64,000 bases of DNA, taken from positions 186,001 to 250,000 of the forward strand of contig CAZVJF010000003.1 in the NCBI GenBank assembly GCA_964627445.1, written 5' to 3'. The stretch's first letter is position 1; the number at the start of each line of letters is the position of its first letter. Positions 45,445 through 54,291 of this stretch are shown here, piece by piece. The position numbers and the translations under genes are program-made. Under the pieces are notes generated by a model. It was not told the DNA's origin. It saw only the letters and a list, made by a program, of their open reading frames with translations, and did not search any database. The stretch is from Luteibaculum sp964627445 (GTDB taxonomy: Bacteria; Bacteroidota; Bacteroidia; Flavobacteriales_D; Luteibaculaceae).

Positions 45445-48285
45445 ATGAAAAATAGATTTACGAGCGATGCCTACATTGAAGTTTCCGGTGCTCGGGAACA
45501 CAATTTAAAGAACATTGACGTAAAAATTCCGCGTAACGCTTTTGTAGTCATTACAGGATTAAGCGGCAGCGGAAAATCTTCTTTAGCGTTCGACACCTTG
45601 TATGCCGAGGGTCAACGCAGATACATTGAAACCTTCTCGGCCTATGCGCGTCAGTTTTTAGGCAACCTAGAGCGGCCCAAAGTCGATCAAATAACAGGGC
45701 TCAGTCCTGTAATCTCCATAGAGCAAAAAACCGTGAGCAAAAACCCACGTTCTACCGTGGGCACTATCACAGAACTATACGACTTTTTGCGCCTACTCTA
45801 TGCACGCGTGGCAACGGCTTACAGCTACAATACCGGAGAACCCATGGTACGGTATACCGAGGAAAAAATTGTAGCCCTGATAACCGAAACCTTCCAAGAC
45901 AAGAAAATATACCTCATGGCTCCGCTCGTACAAGGCCGAAAAGGGCACTACCGCGAGCTGCTAACTTCCCTGCGAAAAAAAGGATTCTTAAAAGCGCGGA
46001 TTGATGGAGAACTGGTGGATCTGGACGAAGCGAAACCGCTAGACCGTTTTAAGATACACGACATTGATGTGGTAGTAGACCGCATGCAGGTGAACGATAG
46101 CTACGCCAGTCGCATAAAAAAAGCCATTACCGAGTGTTTTAAGCAAGGCAAAGGCACGCTTAAAGTGTGGGACGAAACGGATGGAAAAGCGCACTTTTTC
46201 TCCAAAAAGTTAATGTGCCCCACTACTGGAATTGCTTACCCCGAGCCAGAGCCCAATACCTTTTCATTTAACTCGCCTTACGGGTACTGCCCCACGTGCA
46301 AGGGGCTTGGCTTTGCAGAAGTAAGCGATGCCGAGAAAATAATTCCAGACGCGAGTAAGTCCATTAAACAAGGGGGTATTGCTCCGCTGGGTAAGTACAA
46401 GGACAACTGGATTTACAAGCAAGTAACCGCTTTGGTAACAGAAGCTGGACACAAGCTCACGGACCCTATAGATTCTCTACCAAACTCATTGGTAAAGACC
46501 CTACTCAGCGGTACAGACAAAAAAGTTTCCATCAAAAGCAGTGTAGGTTTAAAAGAATACCAGACCAACTACGAGGGTATAGAAACCTTTGTATTGCGTC
46601 AATATCGCGAGGCCGATAATCCCAAGATTCACCGATGGGCAAAAGATTTTCTTAAGACCATCTCCTGCCCAAGCTGCGAAGGCAAAAAACTCAAAAAGGA
46701 GTCGCTGCACTTTAAAATTCAAGGCCACCATATTGCCGATGTGGTGAACCTAGACCTCAACGAGCTGCAAACATGGTTGGATGATACCGAGAAGCACCTG
46801 AATAAGGACCAGCTTAAAATTGCAGGAGAAATACTTAAGGAAATCAATAAGCGACTATTTTTCCTGCTGGATGTAGGTTTGGGATACCTTACGCTAGACC
46901 GTGGCTCCAAAACACTCAGTGGCGGTGAAGCACAACGCATACGACTGGCCACACAAATTGGAACACAACTTGTTGGTGTGCTCTACATTTTGGATGAACC
47001 CAGCATAGGCCTGCACCAACGCGACAACCACAAACTCATTACCAGCTTGAAAAAGCTCCGCGACTTAGGCAATACGGTAATGGTAGTGGAGCACGATAAG
47101 GAAACTATGGAAGAAGCCGACCACATTATAGACATTGGTCCATTGGCTGGAGTAAATGGTGGACATGTGGTAGCGCAAGGCGCTTACAAAGAGCTTTTAA
47201 AAGCAAATACGCTGACTACAAAATACCTCAGTGGGGGTATGCAAATTTTACCTCCCAAAGAAATCCGCAAGGGCAACGGAAAAAAACTGACACTTACAGG
47301 TGCCACTGGGCATAACTTAAAGGACGTAAAACTAAGCTTGCCCTTGGGCAAACTCATTTGTGTTTCTGGAGTAAGCGGAAGCGGTAAATCCAGTCTGATA
47401 AACCAAACCCTCTACCCTGCCCTACACAACGAGTACTACAAAGCCTCCAAAGATGTATTACCGTATAAGCGCATTACGGGGCTAAAAAATATTGACAAGG
47501 TTATTGATATAGACCAATCGCCCATTGGGCGCACACCGCGCTCTAATCCAGCCACATACACCAAGGTATTTGATGAAATCAGAGCCTTGTTTGCCGAAAT
47601 TCCCGAAGCAAAAATTAGAGGCTACAAGGCAGGGCGATTCTCTTTTAATACCAAAGGTGGGCGCTGCGAAACCTGCGAAGGCGGAGGTATCCGGAAAATT
47701 GAGATGAATTTCCTGCCCGATGTTTATGTAAAGTGCGAAACCTGCCAGGGCAAGCGTTACGACAGAGAAACCCTGGAAATACGGTACAAGGGCCACTCCA
47801 TTTCCGATATCCTGGAAATGACGATCAACAATGCGTTGCAATTCTTTGAGCACCAGCCCCGGATTGCAAGAAAACTGCAAACCTTGGTTGACGTAGGTCT
47901 GGGTTACCTAACTCTGGGGCAACAAAGCACCACCCTCTCGGGAGGTGAAGCCCAACGGATAAAGCTGGCAAGTGAACTCAGTAAACGCGATACCGGCAAA
48001 ACCCTGTATATTTTGGATGAGCCCACTACAGGGCTACACTTCGAAGATATTCGTATGTTGATTTCCGTACTAAACAGGCTGGTAGACCATGGCAATACCG
48101 TGGTTGTTATTGAACACAATCTGGATATTTTAAAGGTAGCCGATCACCTCATTGATATGGGCCCCGAAGGTGGAAATGCTGGAGGGCAGATCATAGCAGA
48201 AGGAAGCCCAGCCGAGGTAATAAAAAACAAAAACTCGGTAACTGCCCCCTTTTTAAAGAAAGAATTTGAACTGGTAACCCCATAA
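45445..48285 (+). CDS. uvrA: Excinuclease ABC subunit A
   Basis: 946 residues, full length. Damage-recognising ATPase of nucleotide excision repair. Two ABC ATPase halves: Walker A GLSGSGKSS (about 36-44) and GVSGSGKSS (about 643-651), signature LSGGEAQRIRLA and LSGGEAQRIKLA, Walker B ILDEPSIGLHQRD and ILDEPTTGLH. Two zinc-finger sets are present (CPTCKGLG with CPSCEGKKL, and CETCEGGG with CETCQGKRY). In a run of closely spaced plus-strand genes; 4 nt before the LOG-family gene. Confidence 0.97.
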   Translation: MKNRFTSDAYIEVSGAREHNLKNIDVKIPRNAFVVITGLSGSGKSSLAFDTLYAEGQRRYIETFSAYARQFLGNLERPKVDQITGLSPVISIEQKTVSKNPRSTVGTITELYDFLRLLYARVATAYSYNTGEPMVRYTEEKIVALITETFQDKKIYLMAPLVQGRKGHYRELLTSLRKKGFLKARIDGELVDLDEAKPLDRFKIHDIDVVVDRMQVNDSYASRIKKAITECFKQGKGTLKVWDETDGKAHFFSKKLMCPTTGIAYPEPEPNTFSFNSPYGYCPTCKGLGFAEVSDAEKIIPDASKSIKQGGIAPLGKYKDNWIYKQVTALVTEAGHKLTDPIDSLPNSLVKTLLSGTDKKVSIKSSVGLKEYQTNYEGIETFVLRQYREADNPKIHRWAKDFLKTISCPSCEGKKLKKESLHFKIQGHHIADVVNLDLNELQTWLDDTEKHLNKDQLKIAGEILKEINKRLFFLLDVGLGYLTLDRGSKTLSGGEAQRIRLATQIGTQLVGVLYILDEPSIGLHQRDNHKLITSLKKLRDLGNTVMVVEHDKETMEEADHIIDIGPLAGVNGGHVVAQGAYKELLKANTLTTKYLSGGMQILPPKEIRKGNGKKLTLTGATGHNLKDVKLSLPLGKLICVSGVSGSGKSSLINQTLYPALHNEYYKASKDVLPYKRITGLKNIDKVIDIDQSPIGRTPRSNPATYTKVFDEIRALFAEIPEAKIRGYKAGRFSFNTKGGRCETCEGGGIRKIEMNFLPDVYVKCETCQGKRYDRETLEIRYKGHSISDILEMTINNALQFFEHQPRIARKLQTLVDVGLGYLTLGQQSTTLSGGEAQRIKLASELSKRDTGKTLYILDEPTTGLHFEDIRMLISVLNRLVDHGNTVVVIEHNLDILKVADHLIDMGPEGGNAGGQIIAEGSPAEVIKNKNSVTAPFLKKEFELVTP

Positions 48286-48289
48286 ATAT

Positions 48290-49012
48290 ATGGCAGCGAA
48301 AAAACCCGAAAAGCGCGACCGCATTATAGAGGCATTTGAAAATAAGTCCTGGAATGACATAAAAACCAACGACAGTTGGGCCATTTTTAAAATTATGGCC
48401 GAGTTCGTAGAGGGCTTTGAGAAAATGTCTAAGATAAACCCTTCGGTTTCCATCTTTGGCTCGGCACGTACCGAACCCGATGACCTCAATTACATACTGG
48501 CCGAAGACATTGCCTTTAGGCTCACCCAAAAGGGATACGGTGTTATCACCGGAGGTGGCCCAGGTATTATGGAAGCCGCCAACAAAGGCGCCAACAAAGG
48601 TAAAGGTACTAGCGTAGGCTTAAATATAGAGCTGCCCTTTGAGCAAGAAAGCAATCCGTTTATAGACAACGACAAATTGCTGAACTTTGACTACTTCTTC
48701 GTGCGTAAAGTAATGTTTGTGAAATACAGCCAAGGCTTCATTGTTTTGCCTGGCGGATTTGGTACGTTAGATGAACTTTTTGAAGCCATGACCTTAATCC
48801 AAACCCACAAGATTGGGCAGTTTCCCATTATCTTAGTGGGCAAAGAATATTGGCAGGGACTTATGGATTGGCTCAACAGTACCGTGTTAGAGAAGTTCCA
48901 CAACATTAGCCCCTCCGATATGCATTTGTTTAAACTGGTAGATAGTGCCGAGGAAGCCGTTAAAAACATAGACGATTTCTACAACACCTATCTCCACACC
49001 CCGAACTTTTAA
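48290..49012 (+). CDS. LOG family (TIGR00730) nucleotide phosphoribohydrolase
   Basis: 240 residues. Rossmann fold with the two LOG motifs: ITGGGPGIMEAANKGA near 86-101 and LPGGFGTLDELFEAMTLIQ near 155-173. Characterised family members release free cytokinin base or cleave AMP-like nucleotides to base and ribose 5-phosphate. The N-terminus is about 50 residues longer than minimal LOG proteins. Its TAA stop shares a base with the ATG of the TPR-PKD gene (TAATG), so it is translationally coupled to a set of secreted and sensory genes, an uncommon context. Confidence 0.92.
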   Translation: MAAKKPEKRDRIIEAFENKSWNDIKTNDSWAIFKIMAEFVEGFEKMSKINPSVSIFGSARTEPDDLNYILAEDIAFRLTQKGYGVITGGGPGIMEAANKGANKGKGTSVGLNIELPFEQESNPFIDNDKLLNFDYFFVRKVMFVKYSQGFIVLPGGFGTLDELFEAMTLIQTHKIGQFPIILVGKEYWQGLMDWLNSTVLEKFHNISPSDMHLFKLVDSAEEAVKNIDDFYNTYLHTPNF

Positions 49013-49941
49013 TGCGTTACGGTATTTTATGCATAGGCCTGTTATTTTGCTTTTTATCCCAAGCCCAGTACCAGCGTTCGCTGGAGCAAGGCGATAAGAA
49101 CCGGGAAAAGCTGCAGCTTAACGGAGCCTTATTAAAATACCTAAAAGCCTATGAAGATTCGGCATCGGTAGAAGTTATACAACGCATAGCCGATACTTAC
49201 TACGACTTACAAGAGTGGGACAAAGCCGAAGAATGGTACTACCAAATTCTCATGTCCCCATACCAGGAGTCTCAACACTATATTGATTACATTACCTGTT
49301 TGGCTTTCCAGGGAAAACAAGAACGCAGTGTAACATTTTTAGGCTACTTGCAAGACTACTTCCCTGATTATGAGGTAGATCCTCGTTTTAAGTTTTGGCT
49401 GGAGAAAAAATTCTCCGATCCTTGCCGGCCCGATAAAACCAAAAACAGCAGAATTTCCTACTGCATAGATTTCGATATTTCGCTCAGTGTAGATAGCAAC
49501 AACACAAGCGTACACTTCATTTGGAATTTTGATGACGGTACCGAAAAACAAGGTGTGCGGCTAAAGCACTGTTTTAAAACGGCCGGTAACCACCAGGTCA
49601 CACTGACCTCGGTAGACAGCTCTTTGGGCCATACCCGTACCTCCGATACCACATTTACCGTTAGCTTTGTAGAAGAAGCCAGTTTTAAAGTAAATGGAAA
49701 CACAACGGTAGGAAGGCCGGTTAATTTCTATGCTTACAATTTGCGACAACACCCCGATTACTACGGAATGGTTTGGGAAATAAGCGATGGCACCTTACAT
49801 TACAAAGAAGCTTTTGTGCATGAATTTTTCCAACCTGGAACCTATTCCATTATTTTGCACGTTTTCGGCAAAAATGCCAACAACGAAATTTATCAGGTAG
49901 CGTGTTTAACCCAAGACTACACCATAAGGCGTGGAGACTAG
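49012..49941 (+). CDS. Secreted TPR-PKD protein
   Basis: 309 residues. Signal peptide about 1-18 (to LSQAQ). TPR-like helices at about 22-125 (IADTYYDLQEWDKAEEWYYQIL) are followed by two PKD-like beta domains, the first about 150-225 with HFIWNFDDGTEKQGVRLKHCF and HQVTLTSVD, the second about 225-305 with VWEISDGTLHYKEAFVHEFFQPG. No enzyme motif. Starts on the last base of the LOG gene stop and is overlapped at its end by the next gene (40 nt). Probably periplasmic or outer-membrane associated, perhaps part of the sensory unit with the kinase at 50900; that link rests on gene order only. Confidence 0.85.
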   Translation: MRYGILCIGLLFCFLSQAQYQRSLEQGDKNREKLQLNGALLKYLKAYEDSASVEVIQRIADTYYDLQEWDKAEEWYYQILMSPYQESQHYIDYITCLAFQGKQERSVTFLGYLQDYFPDYEVDPRFKFWLEKKFSDPCRPDKTKNSRISYCIDFDISLSVDSNNTSVHFIWNFDDGTEKQGVRLKHCFKTAGNHQVTLTSVDSSLGHTRTSDTTFTVSFVEEASFKVNGNTTVGRPVNFYAYNLRQHPDYYGMVWEISDGTLHYKEAFVHEFFQPGTYSIILHVFGKNANNEIYQVACLTQDYTIRRGD

Positions 49942-50900
49942 CATGTTGGTTCATGCTCTTTCAAGTGGGCTTGTTTGCGCAAACCATACCCAACAGTGGA
50001 GAAAATATCGATTACCTAAGCACCTTCGGTTCAGATGCCGAAGGCCAATGGGGAGATAACGACCACATACAAATTGTTTTTTTTCTTATTCCACGCGATT
50101 ACCAAAAACCGGTATATATCCGCGTTTTCGACCCCGATTGCGGTGGCCAACACGACCTGCTTACCGAGGCCCCGTGGGATACGCGAACCAACTTTAGCAT
50201 TTATGGCGGTGCGCAAGCCCACTCGGAAAAAGATGCACAACGACACGAACCAGGCCCCAATTACCGCTCTGGGAACCTGCTCCTTAGCCTAGAATTCTCA
50301 AGCACCACCGGTGATGATGAATGGTACACGCTGGGCCCCTTTAACCCCGCAGAAGGCGAGTTTTCTAGAGAGCTGGGCGGATACATTTTTAAAGTAATCG
50401 TGAATGGAGTAAGCGGAAATGATGGCAACGCATACAAACTCTCTTTAAGTACCAGTAAGGATGCCAACATACCCGTGCCCGGGGGTAATGCGTTTACCTA
50501 CAATTATACCTTTAGACTCAAAGTGGCAAAGGATGCGGTGGCACACATTTACCCTTTTATTGATGACAAGGTGGTCTCCTTTAAGCAGTACAATTTTGAT
50601 TTTGATAACGAGGGCGAAATAAAACTGTACTCCGTAACCAAAAATGGGCATATCCTAGCTATGTCGGGCGAAAACGAGCTCAGCTTTTCCGAACACCAAG
50701 TAGACCCGAAGGAGCGTGGAAAATCTATGGACATCCAGATTACCAAATCGGAGAACCGCGTCAATGATATGACCTTCTATATTTTAAACCAATACAACGA
50801 GGCCATTCCCTTTTTTGCCATCCCAATAGGTGGAGTTCCGAAATACTCTTTTAATATTGATGTGAAATACGATTACGTCAATCAAAAAAGGTCTTATTAG
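49902..50900 (+). CDS. Secreted beta-rich protein of unknown function
   Basis: 332 residues, GTG start at 49902 (40 nt inside the TPR-PKD gene). Signal peptide about 1-26 (to GLFAQ). The mature part is strand-rich and carries GQWGDNDHIQIVFFLIP, VYIRVFDPDCGGQHD, TSTGDDEW-like and FRLKVAKDAVAHIYPFIDD segments. I do not recognise a family; no catalytic pattern, no T9SS sorting domain and only two Cys. The stop codon shares its last base with the GTG start of the histidine kinase gene. The tight overlap on both sides suggests these products are made in fixed ratio and may work together, for example as a ligand-binding partner for the kinase. A run of eight T (near 50077) encodes Phe-Phe in the frame. 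Confidence 0.75.
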   Translation: MFNPRLHHKAWRLACWFMLFQVGLFAQTIPNSGENIDYLSTFGSDAEGQWGDNDHIQIVFFLIPRDYQKPVYIRVFDPDCGGQHDLLTEAPWDTRTNFSIYGGAQAHSEKDAQRHEPGPNYRSGNLLLSLEFSSTTGDDEWYTLGPFNPAEGEFSRELGGYIFKVIVNGVSGNDGNAYKLSLSTSKDANIPVPGGNAFTYNYTFRLKVAKDAVAHIYPFIDDKVVSFKQYNFDFDNEGEIKLYSVTKNGHILAMSGENELSFSEHQVDPKERGKSMDIQITKSENRVNDMTFYILNQYNEAIPFFAIPIGGVPKYSFNIDVKYDYVNQKRSY

Positions 50901-53791
50901 TGCGCTATTTCCTAGTACTTGCTTTTGTGTGGATGTGCCATTGCGCTTGGGGCCAGGAAATGGCGGTATACCCTACATCGTACAATGCGCAATCCAAGGC
51001 GGCTTTTATTTACGACATCCACGTTGATAGCCAGGCTGTAGCGTGGTTTGCTACGGGGCAAGGTTTATTGCAAAAAACTATCAATACCGATACCCTCATT
51101 CAGCATCCGCAGAAAACTTATCGCAGCAATTTTGTTACCAGCATAGGCCACACAAAGCGCTCCTTGTATTGCGGTTTTTTTGATGGCACCGTGTATCGGG
51201 TAGAAAATCTATCGTTTTCCGATTCCCTTTTTTCTACGCACAAGGAGGTATTGGCCCTAGCCGCTAAAGAGACTTCTGTTTACGCAGCAACCACAGAAGC
51301 AGTTTGGGTGTATGATTTCAAGACGAAAAAACCACAGCAACTCCCCCTTCCTTCCAACGTGCTGGTGCGCGATCTTGCGTTGTGGAATGGAGGCTTATAT
51401 ATAGCTACGAATTCGGGCTTGTTTGTTTGGAAAGAAGCAGAAGCCCAACAAGTGCAAAAAGGCAACTTTTTGGATCTCAGTCAAAATGAATCCAGCTTGT
51501 TGGCTACCACCTACGAAAATATCTGGGATATCTCCCCCAGCGATAACGTCACGAAGCGGTGTAGCTTTGATAGTCGCCTCGCTGTTAACGAAGTTCATGG
51601 TATATGCGTATTGCCCGAGTGGCAGCAATATATTTTGGCAACCAACGAGGGCCTAGTACAAATAGACTGGCAAGGAGGGGTAAAACAGAGCACCACTAGG
51701 CTCAGTGAGACCGGCACAGCCGTTAATGCAATTGCTAAAAGCGGCCCCACCCTATGGCTGGGTACTTATGGCGATGGCATTTGGTATGCTACGCCTGCTT
51801 TTGCTCCTACCTATTTATCCCTCGTAAGCCAGTTTCACTCCAGCTCCAACTCTTGGGCCTCACTATCGAAAACTGGAGTGCTAGAAAAAGGCACAGGTAC
51901 TCTGTTTGGGAGTGCAGGTTACCAGCACTCGCTACCCCGACTGCAAGACTTTTGCTTCAAGGGGGATAGTATTTTAGGGATACGAGGAAACCAGCTTTAC
52001 GTGGTTACGGCAAAAGGCACCGGAGCCATAACCCTCCCTTTTGAGCCCGAAACGGTCTTGGATATGCTTGCTATTAATCGAGATACGCTAGCTATATCCG
52101 TACAGTACCAAGGGGTATATTTCTATTCCATGAAGAAGCGCAGCGTGGTGCAACAGCTAACAACCAAAAATGGCTTACTGCATAACGACATTATTCAGCT
52201 TCTAAACACCCCAGAGGGACTCTTCTTTTTATCACGCGAATCGGGCATTTCAAAGCAAATGCCTAAAGGAGATTGGCATTATTATACCACAGCTAACGGT
52301 TTACCCTCCATGGAAAACACCGCTATAGCCTACGATGGAAAGCAAATATGGATTAGCTCCGAAGGAGGTGGATTGGCCACGTTAGAAGATGACCGAATAA
52401 CGAAAGTAACCCTTACCCAGTCTACCGAACCAGAATATTACTACGGAGTTCTTGCCAAGGAAAACGGAGTTTGGTTTTACAGTAGAGAACGCGTTTTCCA
52501 AATCAAGAACCAGCAATTACAGTCGCTCCCCATCCCGAGCTTTGCTCGCTCCGTAGTACCTTTTGAAGGCCCGCTACAATACACAGCAGACAACATTATA
52601 ATCCCTTGCTACACAGGACATATAGCGGTACCCTTACAAAGTTTCGATGTTACCAACATGTACCCTGCCCAATACAATGCCACTCGAGTTTACTCCAACC
52701 TCAGTGGTACTTTCAACAATGGTGAGAGCCTTCCCAGCGGGAATCACGAAATAACAATCCGCATCCACAAACAGTCGAAATACCCCAACCACTACGATAA
52801 AATCATTTACCAACTCGAAGGCTACCACACGCAGTGGCAAAGCACTTCCGGTGCGGCAATTACCATCCCCTCCGTACGGTCTGGTAACTACCGCTTGCTT
52901 ATTAAAGACTACGACCGCACCCTTAGTATTTTGCAATTTGAAGTGGCCATACCCATATGGCGGAGACCTTGGTTTGTGGCCATTGCTTTAATTCTCATTG
53001 GCTTGCTGTACGTACTGCTTATCCGCTTTCGCACACAGCGCTTAAAAGCTCAAAATGCAGCTCTTGAAGCTTTGGTTGCCGAGCGCACTAAAGATTTGGC
53101 CGAGCGCAACACCGAGTTACAACAATTTACCTATGCCATTAGCCACGACCTAAAGAATCCTGCCGCCAATATTAATTTCTTAGTCGAAGCCATCCACGAA
53201 GATTTTAAAGATGAGCTAAGTAAGGAAGTGCAACTCTATTTAAAACAACTGGCCAAGGCAGGAAATAAACTGTACAGCAATTTGTTGGATTTACTGGAAG
53301 TTCTGAAGAATGTTAATGCGGGAGAACTGCCTAAAGAAAATGTTTCTATTAGCAAAGTAATCGAAGGGATTAAAGACGAAATATCCAGCCAAATTGAAGC
53401 GTGTGATGCAAAAATTCAAGTAGACCTACCCCACTTTGACACGCTGTACTACAACAAGGTAAACCTGCACAGCGTGCTGTATAACCTTATTAGCAACGGC
53501 ATCAAGTACAGGCGTGAGGATACGACACCCAAGGTAAAAATTCAATCTTTTGAAAATAAGGGATACTTGGGGTTAACGATATCCGACAACGGATTGGGTA
53601 TGGACCTTGAGGCCAACAAGGAAATGCTTTTTGGGTTATTCAAGCGCTTCCACGATCACGTAGAGGGTTCTGGGGTAGGCTTGTATCTGGTAAATGCGGT
53701 AGTAGAGAAAAACGGAGGTCGGATCGAAGTAGATAGCACCGTGGGCAAAGGCACCACGTTTACACTGTATTTAGTTCCAAAAACTCCTTAA
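50900..53791 (+). CDS. Periplasmic beta-propeller sensor histidine kinase
   Basis: 963 residues, GTG start at 50900. Signal or anchor at the N-terminus (to CAWGQ). Residues about 20-600 hold two seven-bladed-propeller-like regions of Reg_prop type, with repeated W-x-x-T-x-G/WLGTYGDGIWYA and NGLLHNDIIQLL blades. A Y_Y_Y domain follows at about 605-685, one transmembrane helix (about 691-710), a coiled linker, then HisKA with YAISHDLKNPAAN (phospho-acceptor His749) and HATPase_c with NLISNGIKYR, SDNGLGMDL and GSGVGLYLVNAV. This resembles the hybrid two-component sensors of Bacteroidota but lacks the fused receiver and AraC output. A response regulator gene lies tail to tail and overlaps the 3' end by 32 nt. 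The ligand is unknown. Confidence 0.93.
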   Translation: MRYFLVLAFVWMCHCAWGQEMAVYPTSYNAQSKAAFIYDIHVDSQAVAWFATGQGLLQKTINTDTLIQHPQKTYRSNFVTSIGHTKRSLYCGFFDGTVYRVENLSFSDSLFSTHKEVLALAAKETSVYAATTEAVWVYDFKTKKPQQLPLPSNVLVRDLALWNGGLYIATNSGLFVWKEAEAQQVQKGNFLDLSQNESSLLATTYENIWDISPSDNVTKRCSFDSRLAVNEVHGICVLPEWQQYILATNEGLVQIDWQGGVKQSTTRLSETGTAVNAIAKSGPTLWLGTYGDGIWYATPAFAPTYLSLVSQFHSSSNSWASLSKTGVLEKGTGTLFGSAGYQHSLPRLQDFCFKGDSILGIRGNQLYVVTAKGTGAITLPFEPETVLDMLAINRDTLAISVQYQGVYFYSMKKRSVVQQLTTKNGLLHNDIIQLLNTPEGLFFLSRESGISKQMPKGDWHYYTTANGLPSMENTAIAYDGKQIWISSEGGGLATLEDDRITKVTLTQSTEPEYYYGVLAKENGVWFYSRERVFQIKNQQLQSLPIPSFARSVVPFEGPLQYTADNIIIPCYTGHIAVPLQSFDVTNMYPAQYNATRVYSNLSGTFNNGESLPSGNHEITIRIHKQSKYPNHYDKIIYQLEGYHTQWQSTSGAAITIPSVRSGNYRLLIKDYDRTLSILQFEVAIPIWRRPWFVAIALILIGLLYVLLIRFRTQRLKAQNAALEALVAERTKDLAERNTELQQFTYAISHDLKNPAANINFLVEAIHEDFKDELSKEVQLYLKQLAKAGNKLYSNLLDLLEVLKNVNAGELPKENVSISKVIEGIKDEISSQIEACDAKIQVDLPHFDTLYYNKVNLHSVLYNLISNGIKYRREDTTPKVKIQSFENKGYLGLTISDNGLGMDLEANKEMLFGLFKRFHDHVEGSGVGLYLVNAVVEKNGGRIEVDSTVGKGTTFTLYLVPKTP

Positions 53792-54137
53792 AAACGTCTT
53801 CGGTTAGCGGCTTGGTTTCAAAACGTTGTATGTTGTAAGCCTCTAATTCCTTTCGTACCGCATCTACATCGGAAGAACCCATCATGACCATAATATTGTG
53901 GTTTTCCAACGTTCCTGCCTTATCCAGTTCACGCACCACGTTAAGCCCGTTTACCACAGGCATATTTACGTCTAACACAATATTGGCATGTTCATACTCC
54001 TGGATTACATCCAGAAGCTCCTGCCCATCCTTACAATACTGTGCTTTTATGTCCATCTTCTTGGCCAACCGTTGGTACAAAAACAAGGTCACCTCATCAT
54101 CATCAACAAAAAAGGTATTTTGGCTCGCGTTTCCCAT
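53760..54137 (-). CDS. Single-domain response regulator (CheY-like receiver)
   Basis: 125 residues from ATG 54137. The acidic pocket is Asp12-14 (FFVDDDE), the phospho-acceptor is Asp56 in IVLDVNMP and the conserved Lys is in FETKPLT; the switch Ser/Thr lies in MMGSSD. No DNA-binding output domain. The ATG at 54158 is upstream of the promoter box and is excluded. It is convergent with the propeller histidine kinase and overlaps its last 32 nt. It probably receives phosphate from that kinase and passes the signal by protein contact; this pairing is inferred from position. Confidence 0.9.
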   Translation of the reverse strand: MGNASQNTFFVDDDEVTLFLYQRLAKKMDIKAQYCKDGQELLDVIQEYEHANIVLDVNMPVVNGLNVVRELDKAGTLENHNIMVMMGSSDVDAVRKELEAYNIQRFETKPLTEDVFKEFLELNTV

Positions 54138-54142
54138 AAGTA

Positions 54143-54172
54143 CAAACTTAGCAAGCACAGGTAAAATCGCAA
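54143..54172 (-). promoter_or_regulatory. Promoter of the response regulator gene
   Basis: On the minus strand TTG (54170-54172), 19 nt, TAAGTTTG (54143-54150): exact match to the Bacteroidota consensus. The box ends only 5 nt before ATG 54137, so the transcript should be leaderless or nearly so. Confidence 0.7.
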
Positions 54173-54291
54173 CAAACCTGTGTTGAATTGGTTGGATATA
54201 AAGCGAAAATCACATATTCGACAAACTACCGCTTAACCTTAATTAACAGGGCTTAGCGGGTGATTTTACGTTTATTGACCCACCACACTTT

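Noticed and set aside
50072..50086. T-rich tract as an internal terminator of the 49902 gene
   Set aside because: No stem precedes it, and the genes on both sides overlap, which argues for read-through.
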